A stretch of DNA of 36,298 nucleotides from Bacteroidota bacterium (GTDB lineage: Bacteria > Bacteroidota > Bacteroidia > B-17B0 > Aurantibacillaceae), in contig JACCXH010000030.1 in the NCBI GenBank assembly GCA_013697245.1, forward strand, positions 1 to 36,298. Reading direction: 5' to 3'. The notes below the pieces were generated by a model. That model was not told where the DNA came from. It worked only from the letters and a program-made list of their open reading frames with translations, and did not search any database. Positions within the stretch are counted from its first letter, which is position 1; each line of letters opens with the position of its first letter. Shown here piece after piece: positions 1 through 8,321 of this stretch. The position numbers and the translations under genes are program-made.

Positions 1-29
1 CTTTTGCTTTACAAAACAACCCAAAAAAG

Positions 30-125
30 TGGCCTAATTAAAATGAGAACGACTGGCCTATTTTGGATGAGAATGACTGGCCTAATATAAATGAGAATGG
101 GTGGCCTATATTAGATGAGAATATC
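30..125. repeat. Four 24-bp tandem repeats, possible insertion-sequence end
   Basis: Four consecutive 24-bp units begin at 30, 54, 78 and 102. Each has the form TGGCCTA, six variable bases, ATGAGAA, then four bases. The conserved blocks keep exact spacing while the six middle bases vary, which looks like repeated protein-binding sites rather than slippage. IS21-family elements carry multiple repeats of this general kind at their ends, so this may be the terminus of an element lying left of the window. No transposase is visible here, so that part is inference. Confidence 0.6.
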
Positions 126-256
126 CAGATAAGTCATTTTGAAAAAAGACCATCCAATAGTCGATTTTCCAAATGTTAAAATTCAAGGTGTTTAAGATCA
201 TCAATTTTAGCCAAAACCCTATTTAATTTGTTCGAGTCTGATATGGTTGCGTGTAC

Positions 257-296
257 AAAGGTAAATATCTAATTTACAGATATTTACCTTTTTTTT
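257..296 (+). terminator. Rho-independent terminator
   Basis: A perfect 14-bp stem (257-270 with 278-291) has a 7-base loop and runs into eight T residues at 289-296. The T tract is only on the plus strand, so it ends rightward transcription from beyond the left edge. No gene lies between the tandem repeats and this hairpin. Confidence 0.7.
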
Positions 297-310
297 ATTG
301 CCTAAAATAG

Positions 311-451
311 CCGACTATTAGCAGTACAAAATACACACAAGTTGATTTAGACGCCCGAGTAAATGAGCTTTGGTATAAAGATATATTGATAGAGAATTGT
401 AAAGAGCAATCCCAAAACTTCAGCCATATTTTATGGATGGTTTTTATATAG
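311..451 (+). pseudogene. Possible gene remnant, 46 codons without a start codon
   Basis: An open frame runs from just after a TAG at 308 to a TAG at 449. It has no ATG, but its later part reads as a plausible soluble peptide (DARVNELWYKDILIENCKEQ). I do not recognise the family. It sits downstream of the terminator at 257-296 and next to the repeat array, so it may be a fragment left by a mobile element. A chance open frame is equally possible. The rest of 126-474 shows nothing else I can support. Confidence 0.2.
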
Positions 452-474
452 AAATTTAAAAATGTTTTATAGAT

Positions 475-1386
475 TTATTCATCCTGTTTAATGACTTTTA
501 TTGTTTTTGAAATTGAATTTGTTTTTCCAACAATCGTTAAAATATAAACACCTGCCTTTAAATCATAAACACTTCCTTTATAAGAGTTGCCAACGAATTT
601 AATGTTTCTTATTTGATGTCCTGTAAGGTTGCAAATAGTAATATTATAATCATCAAGGACAGAAGTTTGTATTGTGAAACTATTATTTACAGGGTTTGGG
701 GAAAAAACCAGAACAGGATCTTGTGCTTCGCTTTCAATTAAGCCTGTTGGATAATTACAGCTTCCGTAAATAGGAATATTTTTTTCTTTATAACAATTTA
801 ACGTCCAGCTAATATTACCGGTAAAACACCAGTCGCCTATCCAATTATCAAATGCGCTTCCAATGCCCTGAATCCAAATCTCAGATTGCCCATTATAATC
901 AAAATGAATACGTTTGCGGTAATTACCATTTATTAGAATGCTATCTATCAAGGATACAGGATGACATAAGACACCACAAGGCTGATAGTTAAAACAAAAT
1001 GTATCTCCAAGGTTTAATGCAAAATCATAATAAAGAATATCGGTTGATAAGGAGGGTTTTCTAAACCAAACCTTTTTAGTAGCATCTTCTCTAAATGCGC
1101 CATAATAATTAGCAGTTTGACGATTAAAATTGCCTTCGGGATTAATAGAACCCAGAGAACCAAGGTTAGCGTATATTTTAGAATATGTTAGTGAGTTAAA
1201 TACGGTATCGCCGGATAAACCAAAATGCCATGTGCCTGTTTGGGGTGGATACGGAAACGTTCCTGCTCCATATTCAACTACAGTCCAGGTGGCGCTGTCT
1301 GTTTTAAATGGGTAATAGGTTTGTGCAAACAAATGTTGTAAAGTGCAATATAAAATAGTTGCTAATAAGAGTAATTGTTTTTTCAT
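475..1386 (-). CDS. Secreted protein with T9SS type A sorting domain
   Basis: The 303-residue product begins with a clear signal peptide (MKKQLLLLATILY, cleavage near FAQ at about 20-22). The central region (about 25-210) is rich in aromatic residues and contains several cysteines (FCF, CGVLC, WCF, NCY), compatible with a disulfide-bonded extracellular domain; I do not recognise its function. The C-terminal ~80 residues match the T9SS type A sorting domain: SPNPVNNSF, a beta-rich stretch, GVYILTI, and a basic end. Such proteins cross the outer membrane through the type IX system and are released or anchored after CTD removal. No terminator is apparent downstream. The gene stands alone between two gene-poor stretches. 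Confidence 0.85.
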   Translation of the reverse strand: MKKQLLLLATILYCTLQHLFAQTYYPFKTDSATWTVVEYGAGTFPYPPQTGTWHFGLSGDTVFNSLTYSKIYANLGSLGSINPEGNFNRQTANYYGAFREDATKKVWFRKPSLSTDILYYDFALNLGDTFCFNYQPCGVLCHPVSLIDSILINGNYRKRIHFDYNGQSEIWIQGIGSAFDNWIGDWCFTGNISWTLNCYKEKNIPIYGSCNYPTGLIESEAQDPVLVFSPNPVNNSFTIQTSVLDDYNITICNLTGHQIRNIKFVGNSYKGSVYDLKAGVYILTIVGKTNSISKTIKVIKQDE

Positions 1387-2375
1387 CTGGTCTGATCTTA
1401 TATTTTAAAGATAATTAATTTTTAGCACAATATGATTGGATTTCTTTATTTATGCTTAATTATTGAACAAACGGTTCGCGTTTGCCCTCCTTCTATGTAC
1501 GTTTAAATGAAAAAGGCGTATAATACTTTTAAATGTTACTAAGGCTTTTTCAGTTTCGTTAGAGAATGATTTCATAACTATTATTATCATTTAGCTTGGT
1601 AAATCAGCAATAATCTAATTTATATAGTTTTGCGATATGCTCCCTTGTTCCAATCTAAGGTTCTTTGGCTTAACTATTTTAACAAGTTCACATTTTTCGC
1701 TATTTAAGTTATTTGTGACCTTTTCCTTTTTTTCGTTCTTGATTAAACTGGCTTTATGGGCACACTTTCTAAATACGCCTGTGTGGTTAGCAAATGTTCT
1801 TGAGTGGTGTAGTAATCTACTTCAGTAGCAATTAGCATATGAACAACTGCATTTTGAGTATATGAATGTAGAAAAAAGGAAAACAACTTCCTGCGGACAT
1901 AATATTTATAAGTTTTAATGCAGTAGAGTACTATAGTAATTTTATGCTCGTTTCTAATGATTACAATCTTTGTCTTTTCTTACTATATATTTGAACCAAA
2001 ATTAAACTCTAAATATTACACTTTAGTTCAAGAAGATAAAAACTGAGACTAGATCTGCATATAAAATGAATGTACATCAACAATGAACATTCATTAAAAA
2101 CCATTTTTCAAAAAATTAATTTTAAGGCGCAAATTATTCACAAGTATCACTTTAAAGGATATGTTTTATTAAACCGTCAGCAAAACCCAAAGAATCCCAC
2201 CATCCCAAAACGGGGCATTATATGCCCATTAAAAATTAATAGTTGGCTGCAACGCCCTGTTTGCGTTCGGCTCAATTATAGCTAACTATAGTTAAGTTGT
2301 TATGTATATTAAGATATAATAGTGTAACTTATTTATAACATGACCTTGTATATTAACATTTAAAAAATATAAACT
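1387..2375. other. About 1 kb without a recognisable gene
   Basis: This stretch separates the divergent genes at 475-1386 and 2376-3425. Only short open frames occur, none with a recognisable domain. The supportable content is a noncoding module at about 2202-2284 that recurs upstream of the second DUF3494 gene, and a hairpin-forming GGGCAT/ATGCCC pair at 2213-2227. I see no convincing TAnnTTTG promoter just before 2376. The composition and lack of genes would suit decayed mobile DNA, but no transposase remnant is identifiable. Confidence 0.5.
2202..2284 (+). repeat. Noncoding module shared with the second DUF3494 gene (copy A)
   Basis: From about 2245 to 2284 this sequence matches the minus strand at 14232-14193 at roughly 34 of 40 positions, including GGCTGCAACG, CTGTTTG and GTTCGGCTC in the same order and spacing. 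Weaker similarity extends leftward: a CGGG block lies exactly 34 bases before GGCTGC in both copies, preceded by ATCCC. AACGC and GCGTT (2251-2255 with 2262-2266) can pair. In the other copy the two changed positions in this stem still allow G-U pairs. Both copies lie upstream of, and point toward, a DUF3494 gene; here the ATG is about 90 bases away. Confidence 0.6.
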
Positions 2376-3425
2376 ATGAAAATCTCTGCACAAAATTCAA
2401 AAAAAACCTTAATCAACTTTAGGTGCTCTCTCGGAAAGGCTCTGATGATTGCTCTAATAATACCTGCTATTGCTGTATCTCAAACCTCACCGGCGCCGGT
2501 GAATCTTGGAACTTCCGGCAGTTTCGTGGCTCTTGCAAAAACAGGAATTTCAACTACAGGAGCCACTTCAATTGTTGGAGATATTGGGGTTAGTCCTAAT
2601 AACGCTAGTTCCATAACTGGATTTGGTTTAGTGGCAGATGCCTCAGGTGAATTTTCAACTTCATCTTTAATTAATGGAAAAGTTTATGCAGCAAACTACG
2701 TGGCTCCAACCCCTGCAAAAATGACCACTGCTGTGAGTGATATGCAAGCTGCATACACCGACGCAGCCGGACGAGCACCAAATTTTACCGAACTATACAC
2801 TGGAAATCTTACCGGACAGACCTTAACTACCGGTGTTTATAAATGGAGTACCGGAGTTCTGGTATCAGCCGGAGGCTTTACTATCTCAGGCAGCTCAACG
2901 GATGTGTGGATCTTCGAGATCGCGCAGAACCTAACTGTAGCTAACGGAGCCACTATTACTCTTAGTGGAGGTGCAAAGTCATCCAACATCTTCTGGCAGG
3001 TGGCCGGCCAAGCTAGCCTTGGAACAACATCCAGCTTCAGAGGAATCATATTATGTCAAACATTGATAAATATACAAACAGGAGCAGCTTTTGATGGAAG
3101 AGCGCTATCACAAACCGCTGTTACATTAGATGGCAATAGTATAAACAACAACAGTACGTTAGGTCTTGCCGATCTATATCTTGAAAATGGCATCACTATG
3201 TATCCAAACCCGGCTCAAAATAATGTCACCATCAAAAATTCTAACAGCATCAAATTGGATCAGTTAGCTATTTTCGATGTATACGGAAGACTGATCCATT
3301 CGATCGATCTTCGTGATATGCAACAAGAGAAAATTATTGATGTCTCTAACCTATCATCTGGCGTGTACATGTTACAGATCCAGGGTGATGGAGCGAGAAC
3401 AACAAAACGATTGATTAAGAGTTAG
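2376..3425 (+). CDS. Probable ice-binding protein (DUF3494) with T9SS sorting domain
   Basis: The 349-residue product has a signal peptide (hydrophobic 21-35, cleavage after AVSQ), one DUF3494 beta-solenoid domain at about 40-255, and a T9SS type A sorting domain at about 270-349 (MYPNPAQNN, then GVYMLQI). Diagnostic DUF3494 segments include LGTSGSFVALAKTGIST, GDIGVSP, ITGFGL, GVYKW, NIFWQV and FDGRALSQTAVTLD. This closely resembles characterised bacterial ice-binding proteins, which adsorb to ice and prevent recrystallisation or freezing of the surroundings. It would act outside the cell. Base composition looks richer in G+C than the surroundings: I counted 59 of 120 bases in 2821-2940. Ice-binding genes of this family are known to move horizontally. 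A DUF3494 adhesin without ice activity remains possible. Confidence 0.88.
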   Translation: MKISAQNSKKTLINFRCSLGKALMIALIIPAIAVSQTSPAPVNLGTSGSFVALAKTGISTTGATSIVGDIGVSPNNASSITGFGLVADASGEFSTSSLINGKVYAANYVAPTPAKMTTAVSDMQAAYTDAAGRAPNFTELYTGNLTGQTLTTGVYKWSTGVLVSAGGFTISGSSTDVWIFEIAQNLTVANGATITLSGGAKSSNIFWQVAGQASLGTTSSFRGIILCQTLINIQTGAAFDGRALSQTAVTLDGNSINNNSTLGLADLYLENGITMYPNPAQNNVTIKNSNSIKLDQLAIFDVYGRLIHSIDLRDMQQEKIIDVSNLSSGVYMLQIQGDGARTTKRLIKS

Positions 3426-3458
3426 GGTTTATAAACTAATACTCCTTCTAGCAGGTCC

Positions 3459-3493
3459 AAAAAGCCTCCTCAAAACGAGGAGGCTTTTTTTTT
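3459..3493. terminator. Bidirectional terminator between convergent genes
   Basis: A 13-bp stem (3459-3471 with 3477-3489) around a 5-base loop has T residues at 3485-3493 on the plus strand and a matching A run (3459-3463) that serves the minus strand. It lies between the stop of the ice-binding gene and the stop of the propeller gene at 3522. Confidence 0.85.
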
Positions 3494-3521
3494 AATGATA
3501 AAACTTAAAACCTGATTGTTG

Positions 3522-5252
3522 TTAATTTTTAATAAACTTATAAGTCCCCTGCTTGCTGCCACTATTTATTTTTAACTGATACACGCCAGCAGGTAACCCT
3601 TTAATATTAATAGAATACGACTGTTTACTTGCTGTTGATAGTAAAACAACTTGCCCTAATGCATTTGCAATCTCCAATTTAAAATCTTTAGGTTTTAATT
3701 CATCATCTTGGAATTTGATATTTAACTCATCATTGACAGGGTTAGGATAAATAAAAAAATTATTTCTAATACTTAACTCATTTAGCCCAACGTCTTTCGC
3801 ACTATATTTGGCTACAAACGCATCAAAGGAACCTGTGGCGACCAAATTTGCCGAAGACAAAGTGTCAAAATTACAGGTGTTGGTAAAATATCCTGAAACG
3901 TAAATACTTCCAGAATGATCTGAAGTAATGCAATTGCCTAAATTATTACCCGGCCCTCCGGTTTTTGTTGCCCATACAAAATTACCATTAACATCTAATT
4001 GCGATACATAAATATCGAGACTTGATGTACTTGTTAGAGAATAAACTCCAGGTCCCGGATCAAAATCAATTGTGAGTTGAATTTTGCCTGTAGTAAAAAT
4101 ATTACCGAGCCCATCTAAAGCGAGAGAAGTATGCCTTTCATCTGCAGTTCCACCAAAACTTTTTGCCCAAATAAAATTACCTGCATTATCGAGTTTAGAA
4201 ATAAAAACATCTGCATTACCATTCGACATCAATGTGTATGTTCCCGGACCGGGATCAAAATCAGCAGTACCTTTAAAGTTACCCGTAGTATATATATTTC
4301 CTAAAGCATCTAACTGAATATCTTTAGGTTTTCCATCAAATAAAGCAGAACTATTACTACTTATATTTGATAGGTTTTTTGCCCATAAAAAAATACCATT
4401 TGGATCCAGTTTAGAAATATAATCGCCACCTGCTAGCATATTTAAATTATATGTGCCCGGCCCCGGATCAAAATCTACAATTCCCTGAAAAATACCGGTA
4501 GTATATATATTTCCGGTATTATCATATGCAATTGCGTAACCATAATCATGATCTCCTCCTCCAAAGTTTTTAGCCCATGCAAAATTGCCGGTAGCGTCTA
4601 TTTTTAATATAAAAACATCCATATAGTTATATGGACCAGAATTAATCGGTGATAAAACATAATTTCCTGATCCGGGATCAAAATCAGTAGCCCCTGCAAA
4701 ATAACCCGTAGTAAGAATATTATTATTTTTATCAATCATGATAGAATTAATGACAACCTCACCATTAGAGCTTCCTGTAACTTGTTTTGCCCACACAAAA
4801 TTTCCATTCACATCGAGTTTAACAATAAAACCATCTGTATTCGCAACAGATACTAAATTATTCAATCCTGGTCCCGGATCAAAATCAACTGTACCTGCAA
4901 ATATCCCTGAAATATAAATATTTCCAATAGAATCTAAAGCAATTGAATATCCTATTGTATAGCTTAAACCACCGAATTTTTTAGCCCAAATAAAATTACC
5001 ATTTACATCCAATTTCGAAACAAAGCAATCATAATCCTGTGAAGAATTTGAAGCTAAAGTATATGTACCAGACCCGGGATCAAAATCAGAAACCCCATTA
5101 TAGTAACCTGTTGTAAAAGAATTACCTTTGTTATCTGCAACTATAGCCCAGCTGCGCTGTTCGTTTACACCGCCAAAATCCTTTGCCCACTTAAAATTTT
5201 GCGCATGAATTATATGGGTTGCAATAATAAAAATTAAAGTATAAAATTTCAT
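3522..5252 (-). CDS. SBBP seven-bladed propeller protein with T9SS sorting domain
   Basis: The product is 576 residues from the chosen start. It is almost entirely made of about 65-70-residue repeats with the pattern KLDxNGNFxWAKxFGG, GNIYTTGxF, then FDPGPGTYxL. Six copies keep FDPG and a seventh is degenerate (NFDTLSSANL), so the repeats would close a seven-bladed beta-propeller of the SBBP type. The last ~80 residues are a T9SS type A domain (IYPNPVNDELNI, GVYQLKINSG). I chose the start at 5252 because it gives a clean signal peptide ending HAQ. An in-frame ATG at 5270 would put a lysine inside the hydrophobic core. Ligand and role are unknown; surface adhesion or polymer binding is the usual guess for such proteins. 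Confidence 0.85.
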   Translation of the reverse strand: MKFYTLIFIIATHIIHAQNFKWAKDFGGVNEQRSWAIVADNKGNSFTTGYYNGVSDFDPGSGTYTLASNSSQDYDCFVSKLDVNGNFIWAKKFGGLSYTIGYSIALDSIGNIYISGIFAGTVDFDPGPGLNNLVSVANTDGFIVKLDVNGNFVWAKQVTGSSNGEVVINSIMIDKNNNILTTGYFAGATDFDPGSGNYVLSPINSGPYNYMDVFILKIDATGNFAWAKNFGGGDHDYGYAIAYDNTGNIYTTGIFQGIVDFDPGPGTYNLNMLAGGDYISKLDPNGIFLWAKNLSNISSNSSALFDGKPKDIQLDALGNIYTTGNFKGTADFDPGPGTYTLMSNGNADVFISKLDNAGNFIWAKSFGGTADERHTSLALDGLGNIFTTGKIQLTIDFDPGPGVYSLTSTSSLDIYVSQLDVNGNFVWATKTGGPGNNLGNCITSDHSGSIYVSGYFTNTCNFDTLSSANLVATGSFDAFVAKYSAKDVGLNELSIRNNFFIYPNPVNDELNIKFQDDELKPKDFKLEIANALGQVVLLSTASKQSYSINIKGLPAGVYQLKINSGSKQGTYKFIKN

Positions 5253-5567
5253 CAAAATTATTTTATACAAGTTACAAATAAATTTTACAATATGAAATAT
5301 CGATAACTATGCTTTTTTTGTAAATAAACTTACATTATACTTCAAAGCCAAAATGCTTTAGGTTATCATTTATTTCGCAAAATGAAATAACTAATAAGGT
5401 TCGGGTTTGAACTACTCTCATTTACAGCTAATCTCCGCTTTGGCCGGGTTTTTTGAAAAAGCACAAAAACTTCACTTTTTTGACTATTCATATACAGTAA
5501 AACAAAAATAACTACTTTAGTATTGAATATATTTTGATAGATAATAATTTCTATTTTTAAAAAACGT

Positions 5568-7649
5568 ATGAAAACAAAATTATTTTTATTACTCTTTTGT
5601 TATTTAACATTATCTGTTTTTTCGCAAAATTTAAAACTTACAGACTCTTTACAGAACCTTGCCAAAGTTGCCAAAGATGATACATCTAAATCAAACCTAC
5701 TTAATAAAATTTCAACTACTTATTTAGAAATTGATCTTGAGAAGTCGTTAGATTTTGCTAAAAGATCTCTTGCCTTATCTGAAAAACTGAACTATAAAAA
5801 AGGGATCGCAAATGCTTATTTTTCATTAGGGAACATAAGTAATTATAAAGCAGAATACCTTGAAGCAATTAACTGGTTTAAAAGATCTTTATCTATTAGA
5901 AAAGAACTTTTTTTAATGTCAGACGTTGGCCAAACTTACAGTAGTATAGGTTATTGTTACGAAGATATGGGCAACTTTTCGGAGGCTAAAAAAAATTACT
6001 TTGCCTCACTAAAAATTCGTGAACAATTAAAAGATAAAATAGGTATTGCTAAGTGCAATGCAAATATCGGCAACGTCTATTATCAAAACCAAAATTTAAC
6101 CGAAGGGCTTAAATATTTGCTACCGGCTTTAAAAGTGTTTGAAGCCGCGGGAGAAAAACGAATGATAGCTGCCGTTAGTCATAATATTGGCACGATCTAC
6201 ATGTATCAAGGTAAACCTGAAGCCATGACCTTTTTACAAGCTGCCTTAAAAAATAATGAAGAAATGGGAAACCGATTTTGGAAAACAAGTAATCTTGGGT
6301 CGATGAGCGAGCTTTATAGAAAACAAGGTAATTACACAGAAGCCGAAAAATGCCTAAAGAGGGCATTTAAGATCTTAGAAGAATCAGGGCAAAAAGAAGG
6401 TATGATAAACATCTATAATTTATTGGCAAAATTAAATATGTCTCAAAAAAAATATAATGAGGCAAGGTTAAACCTAAATAAGGCTCTGGAACTTGCAACT
6501 CTATCAAATAGTATTACCCGACGTCAAATTTGCTACGCAAGTTTAGCAGAGTTAGAGCAAGAGCAGGGTAATTATAAAAAAGCACTAGACTGTTACAAAT
6601 TATCAATTATCCTTCGCGATAGTGTATTTAGTAAGGAGAATATAAAAAAAATGACGCAACAACAAATGCAATACGATTTTGATAAGAAAGAAACATTAAC
6701 GAAAGAGGCACAGGAAAAAAAAGATATTATAATTCAAAATGAAATTCAAAGTCAAAAAAATCTTCGTAATGGTTTTATAGGGGGCTTTATTTTAGTATTG
6801 CTTGCTGCATCGTTATTCTTTTTTCAACGAAACAAAATTAATAAAGAAAAGAAAAGAAGTGATCAGCTTTTACATTTGGTAGAAGAAAAACACAAAGAAA
6901 TAACAGATAGTATTAATTACGCGGAAAGAATACAACGAAGTTTTATAGCAACCGAAGAAATACTTGCGACAAATTTAAAAGATCATTTTGTTTTTTTTAA
7001 ACCAAAAGCTATTGTAAGTGGCGATTTTTATTGGGCCGGCAAATTAAGTAACGGCAATTTTGTTTTAGCAACTGCCGATAGTACGGGACATGGCGTACCG
7101 GGAGCAATTATGAGTTTACTAAATATTACTAGTTTAGAATCAGCAATAAAAGATGGCTTTACTCACCCTTCTGCAATATTAAATGACACGCGCAAAACAA
7201 TTATTGAACGCTTAAAAAAAGATGGTAGTGCCGAAGGAGGTAAAGATGGTATGGATGGAAGTTTGATCAGTTTTGATTTTAAAAATAATAAATTTACCTA
7301 TTCAGCGGCCAACAATCCTGTTTGGGTTGTACGAGAAAACCAGATCGTTGAACTTGACCCCGATAAAATGCCAATAGGCAAACACGACAAAGATCATATT
7401 TCCTTTACTCAACATGAGTTTGATCTGCAAAAAAATGATGTGGTATACACCCTCACCGATGGTATGCCCGACCAGTTTGGCGGGCCGAAAGGAAAAAAAT
7501 TCATGTATAAAAAATTAAAAGAGCTTTTAGTCTCTATTGCTAATTTATCCATGAACGAACAAAAAACAATTCTTTTAAATTCCTTGAATGAATGGAAGGG
7601 TAATTTAGAACAAGTAGATGATATTACCTTGATAGGAGTTAGGGTTTAA
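5568..7649 (+). CDS. TPR sensor with SpoIIE-type PP2C phosphatase output
   Basis: The 693-residue membrane protein has a signal sequence (1-19, ending VFSQ), tetratricopeptide repeats over about 50-350 (for example GQTYSSIGYCYEDMGNFSEA), a short helical linker, one transmembrane helix at about 402-421, another coiled linker, and a cytoplasmic SpoIIE/PP2C phosphatase domain at about 450-693. Metal-binding and signature motifs are intact: SGDFYW (Asp486), ADSTGHG (Asp504), TDG (Asp631) and DDITL (684-688). It probably senses a periplasmic protein or peptide through the TPR superhelix and dephosphorylates a Ser/Thr-phosphorylated partner, as in partner-switching systems. No anti-sigma antagonist (STAS) or kinase gene is adjacent. 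The next gene, 83 bases on, encodes a small membrane protein with a FecR-like N-terminus. Confidence 0.88.
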   Translation: MKTKLFLLLFCYLTLSVFSQNLKLTDSLQNLAKVAKDDTSKSNLLNKISTTYLEIDLEKSLDFAKRSLALSEKLNYKKGIANAYFSLGNISNYKAEYLEAINWFKRSLSIRKELFLMSDVGQTYSSIGYCYEDMGNFSEAKKNYFASLKIREQLKDKIGIAKCNANIGNVYYQNQNLTEGLKYLLPALKVFEAAGEKRMIAAVSHNIGTIYMYQGKPEAMTFLQAALKNNEEMGNRFWKTSNLGSMSELYRKQGNYTEAEKCLKRAFKILEESGQKEGMINIYNLLAKLNMSQKKYNEARLNLNKALELATLSNSITRRQICYASLAELEQEQGNYKKALDCYKLSIILRDSVFSKENIKKMTQQQMQYDFDKKETLTKEAQEKKDIIIQNEIQSQKNLRNGFIGGFILVLLAASLFFFQRNKINKEKKRSDQLLHLVEEKHKEITDSINYAERIQRSFIATEEILATNLKDHFVFFKPKAIVSGDFYWAGKLSNGNFVLATADSTGHGVPGAIMSLLNITSLESAIKDGFTHPSAILNDTRKTIIERLKKDGSAEGGKDGMDGSLISFDFKNNKFTYSAANNPVWVVRENQIVELDPDKMPIGKHDKDHISFTQHEFDLQKNDVVYTLTDGMPDQFGGPKGKKFMYKKLKELLVSIANLSMNEQKTILLNSLNEWKGNLEQVDDITLIGVRV

Positions 7650-7732
7650 TAAGTAGCCATACAAATGTCGGACCCGAGAAAGAGCTATTAAATGTTGAAT
7701 AGAAAACAATAAAGAATATTAAATAATTATTT

Positions 7733-8269
7733 ATGCAAGAAAAAAAAACATGGGAAATGCTTTTAAGGCATCTGGGCGGAGAAGATTCTAAAGAGGAGAA
7801 AGAAACGTTCGCAAAATGGTTAAATAAAAGTGAAAAGAACAAAATGCTTTTTTGCAAAGTGAAAATTTTGTGGTTTGATGAAAATAATATCGATCAATCC
7901 TTTCAGCAGAAAGCATCACAAACATTTTTGGGCCGGTTCACTAAACAGAAAATTAAAGACTTTGTCTTCAAGCAAGCAGTTGGTAACCTTATTGGTTTTA
8001 CAGTAGGGATGTGGGTAACAGCGATGTTTTCCCATCACGTTTTAGAAAAAAGGGGGCTTAAAAATCTTTTTGGATTATCGGGGCGGAAAAAAATCGCGGT
8101 CAATGAAATTCCGGAATGGCTGCAAAGCGGAATAGCTATTTTGGTTGGATTTATTACACTAGAATTAATTAACCATTTTTTTCAAACTAAAAAGCATCTG
8201 ATAGTTTTGGGACATATTAAAAAATTATACGTAAGAGTAATATCAGGTAATAAAACCAGTGAGAATTAA
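7733..8269 (+). CDS. Small membrane protein with FecR-like N-terminal domain
   Basis: The 178-residue protein opens with a helical region (about 7-47, WEMLLRHLGGEDSKEEK and WLNKSEKN to KILW). This matches the spacing of the cytoplasmic sigma-binding N-terminus of FecR-type anti-sigma factors: small/acidic GE, EE, WL, and a terminal W. In place of the usual single membrane helix and periplasmic FecR domain it has two predicted membrane segments (about 82-100 and 132-150) joined by a basic loop with GRKK. It ends in a basic cytoplasmic tail. The gene follows the phosphatase gene in the same direction with an 83-base gap and no visible terminator, so co-transcription is possible. A role in anti-sigma control is inference; the FecR similarity could be coincidental. 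Confidence 0.65.
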   Translation: MQEKKTWEMLLRHLGGEDSKEEKETFAKWLNKSEKNKMLFCKVKILWFDENNIDQSFQQKASQTFLGRFTKQKIKDFVFKQAVGNLIGFTVGMWVTAMFSHHVLEKRGLKNLFGLSGRKKIAVNEIPEWLQSGIAILVGFITLELINHFFQTKKHLIVLGHIKKLYVRVISGNKTSEN

Positions 8270-8321
8270 GTGCTATATTTTATTTGTCTTCAAACGCGTC
8301 GTTCATATTTGATTTGGGACA

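Noticed and set aside
215-260. GTTCGAGTC, resembling a tRNA T-loop
   Set aside because: No acceptor, D or anticodon stems can be built around it.
1637-1828. A 63-codon open frame rich in Phe and Leu in the gene-poor stretch
   Set aside because: No recognisable domain, and composition expected from AT-rich noncoding DNA. The opposite strand holds an equally meaningless open frame.
2070-2285. A 71-codon open frame
   Set aside because: It runs through the noncoding module shared with 14193-14276, where the matching copy has no corresponding open frame. The translation has no protein-like features.
2241-2300. Integron attC site
   Set aside because: GCTAAC and GTTAAG strings suggested attC core sites, but the paired R/L boxes and expected fold could not be matched, and no integrase or cassette array is present.
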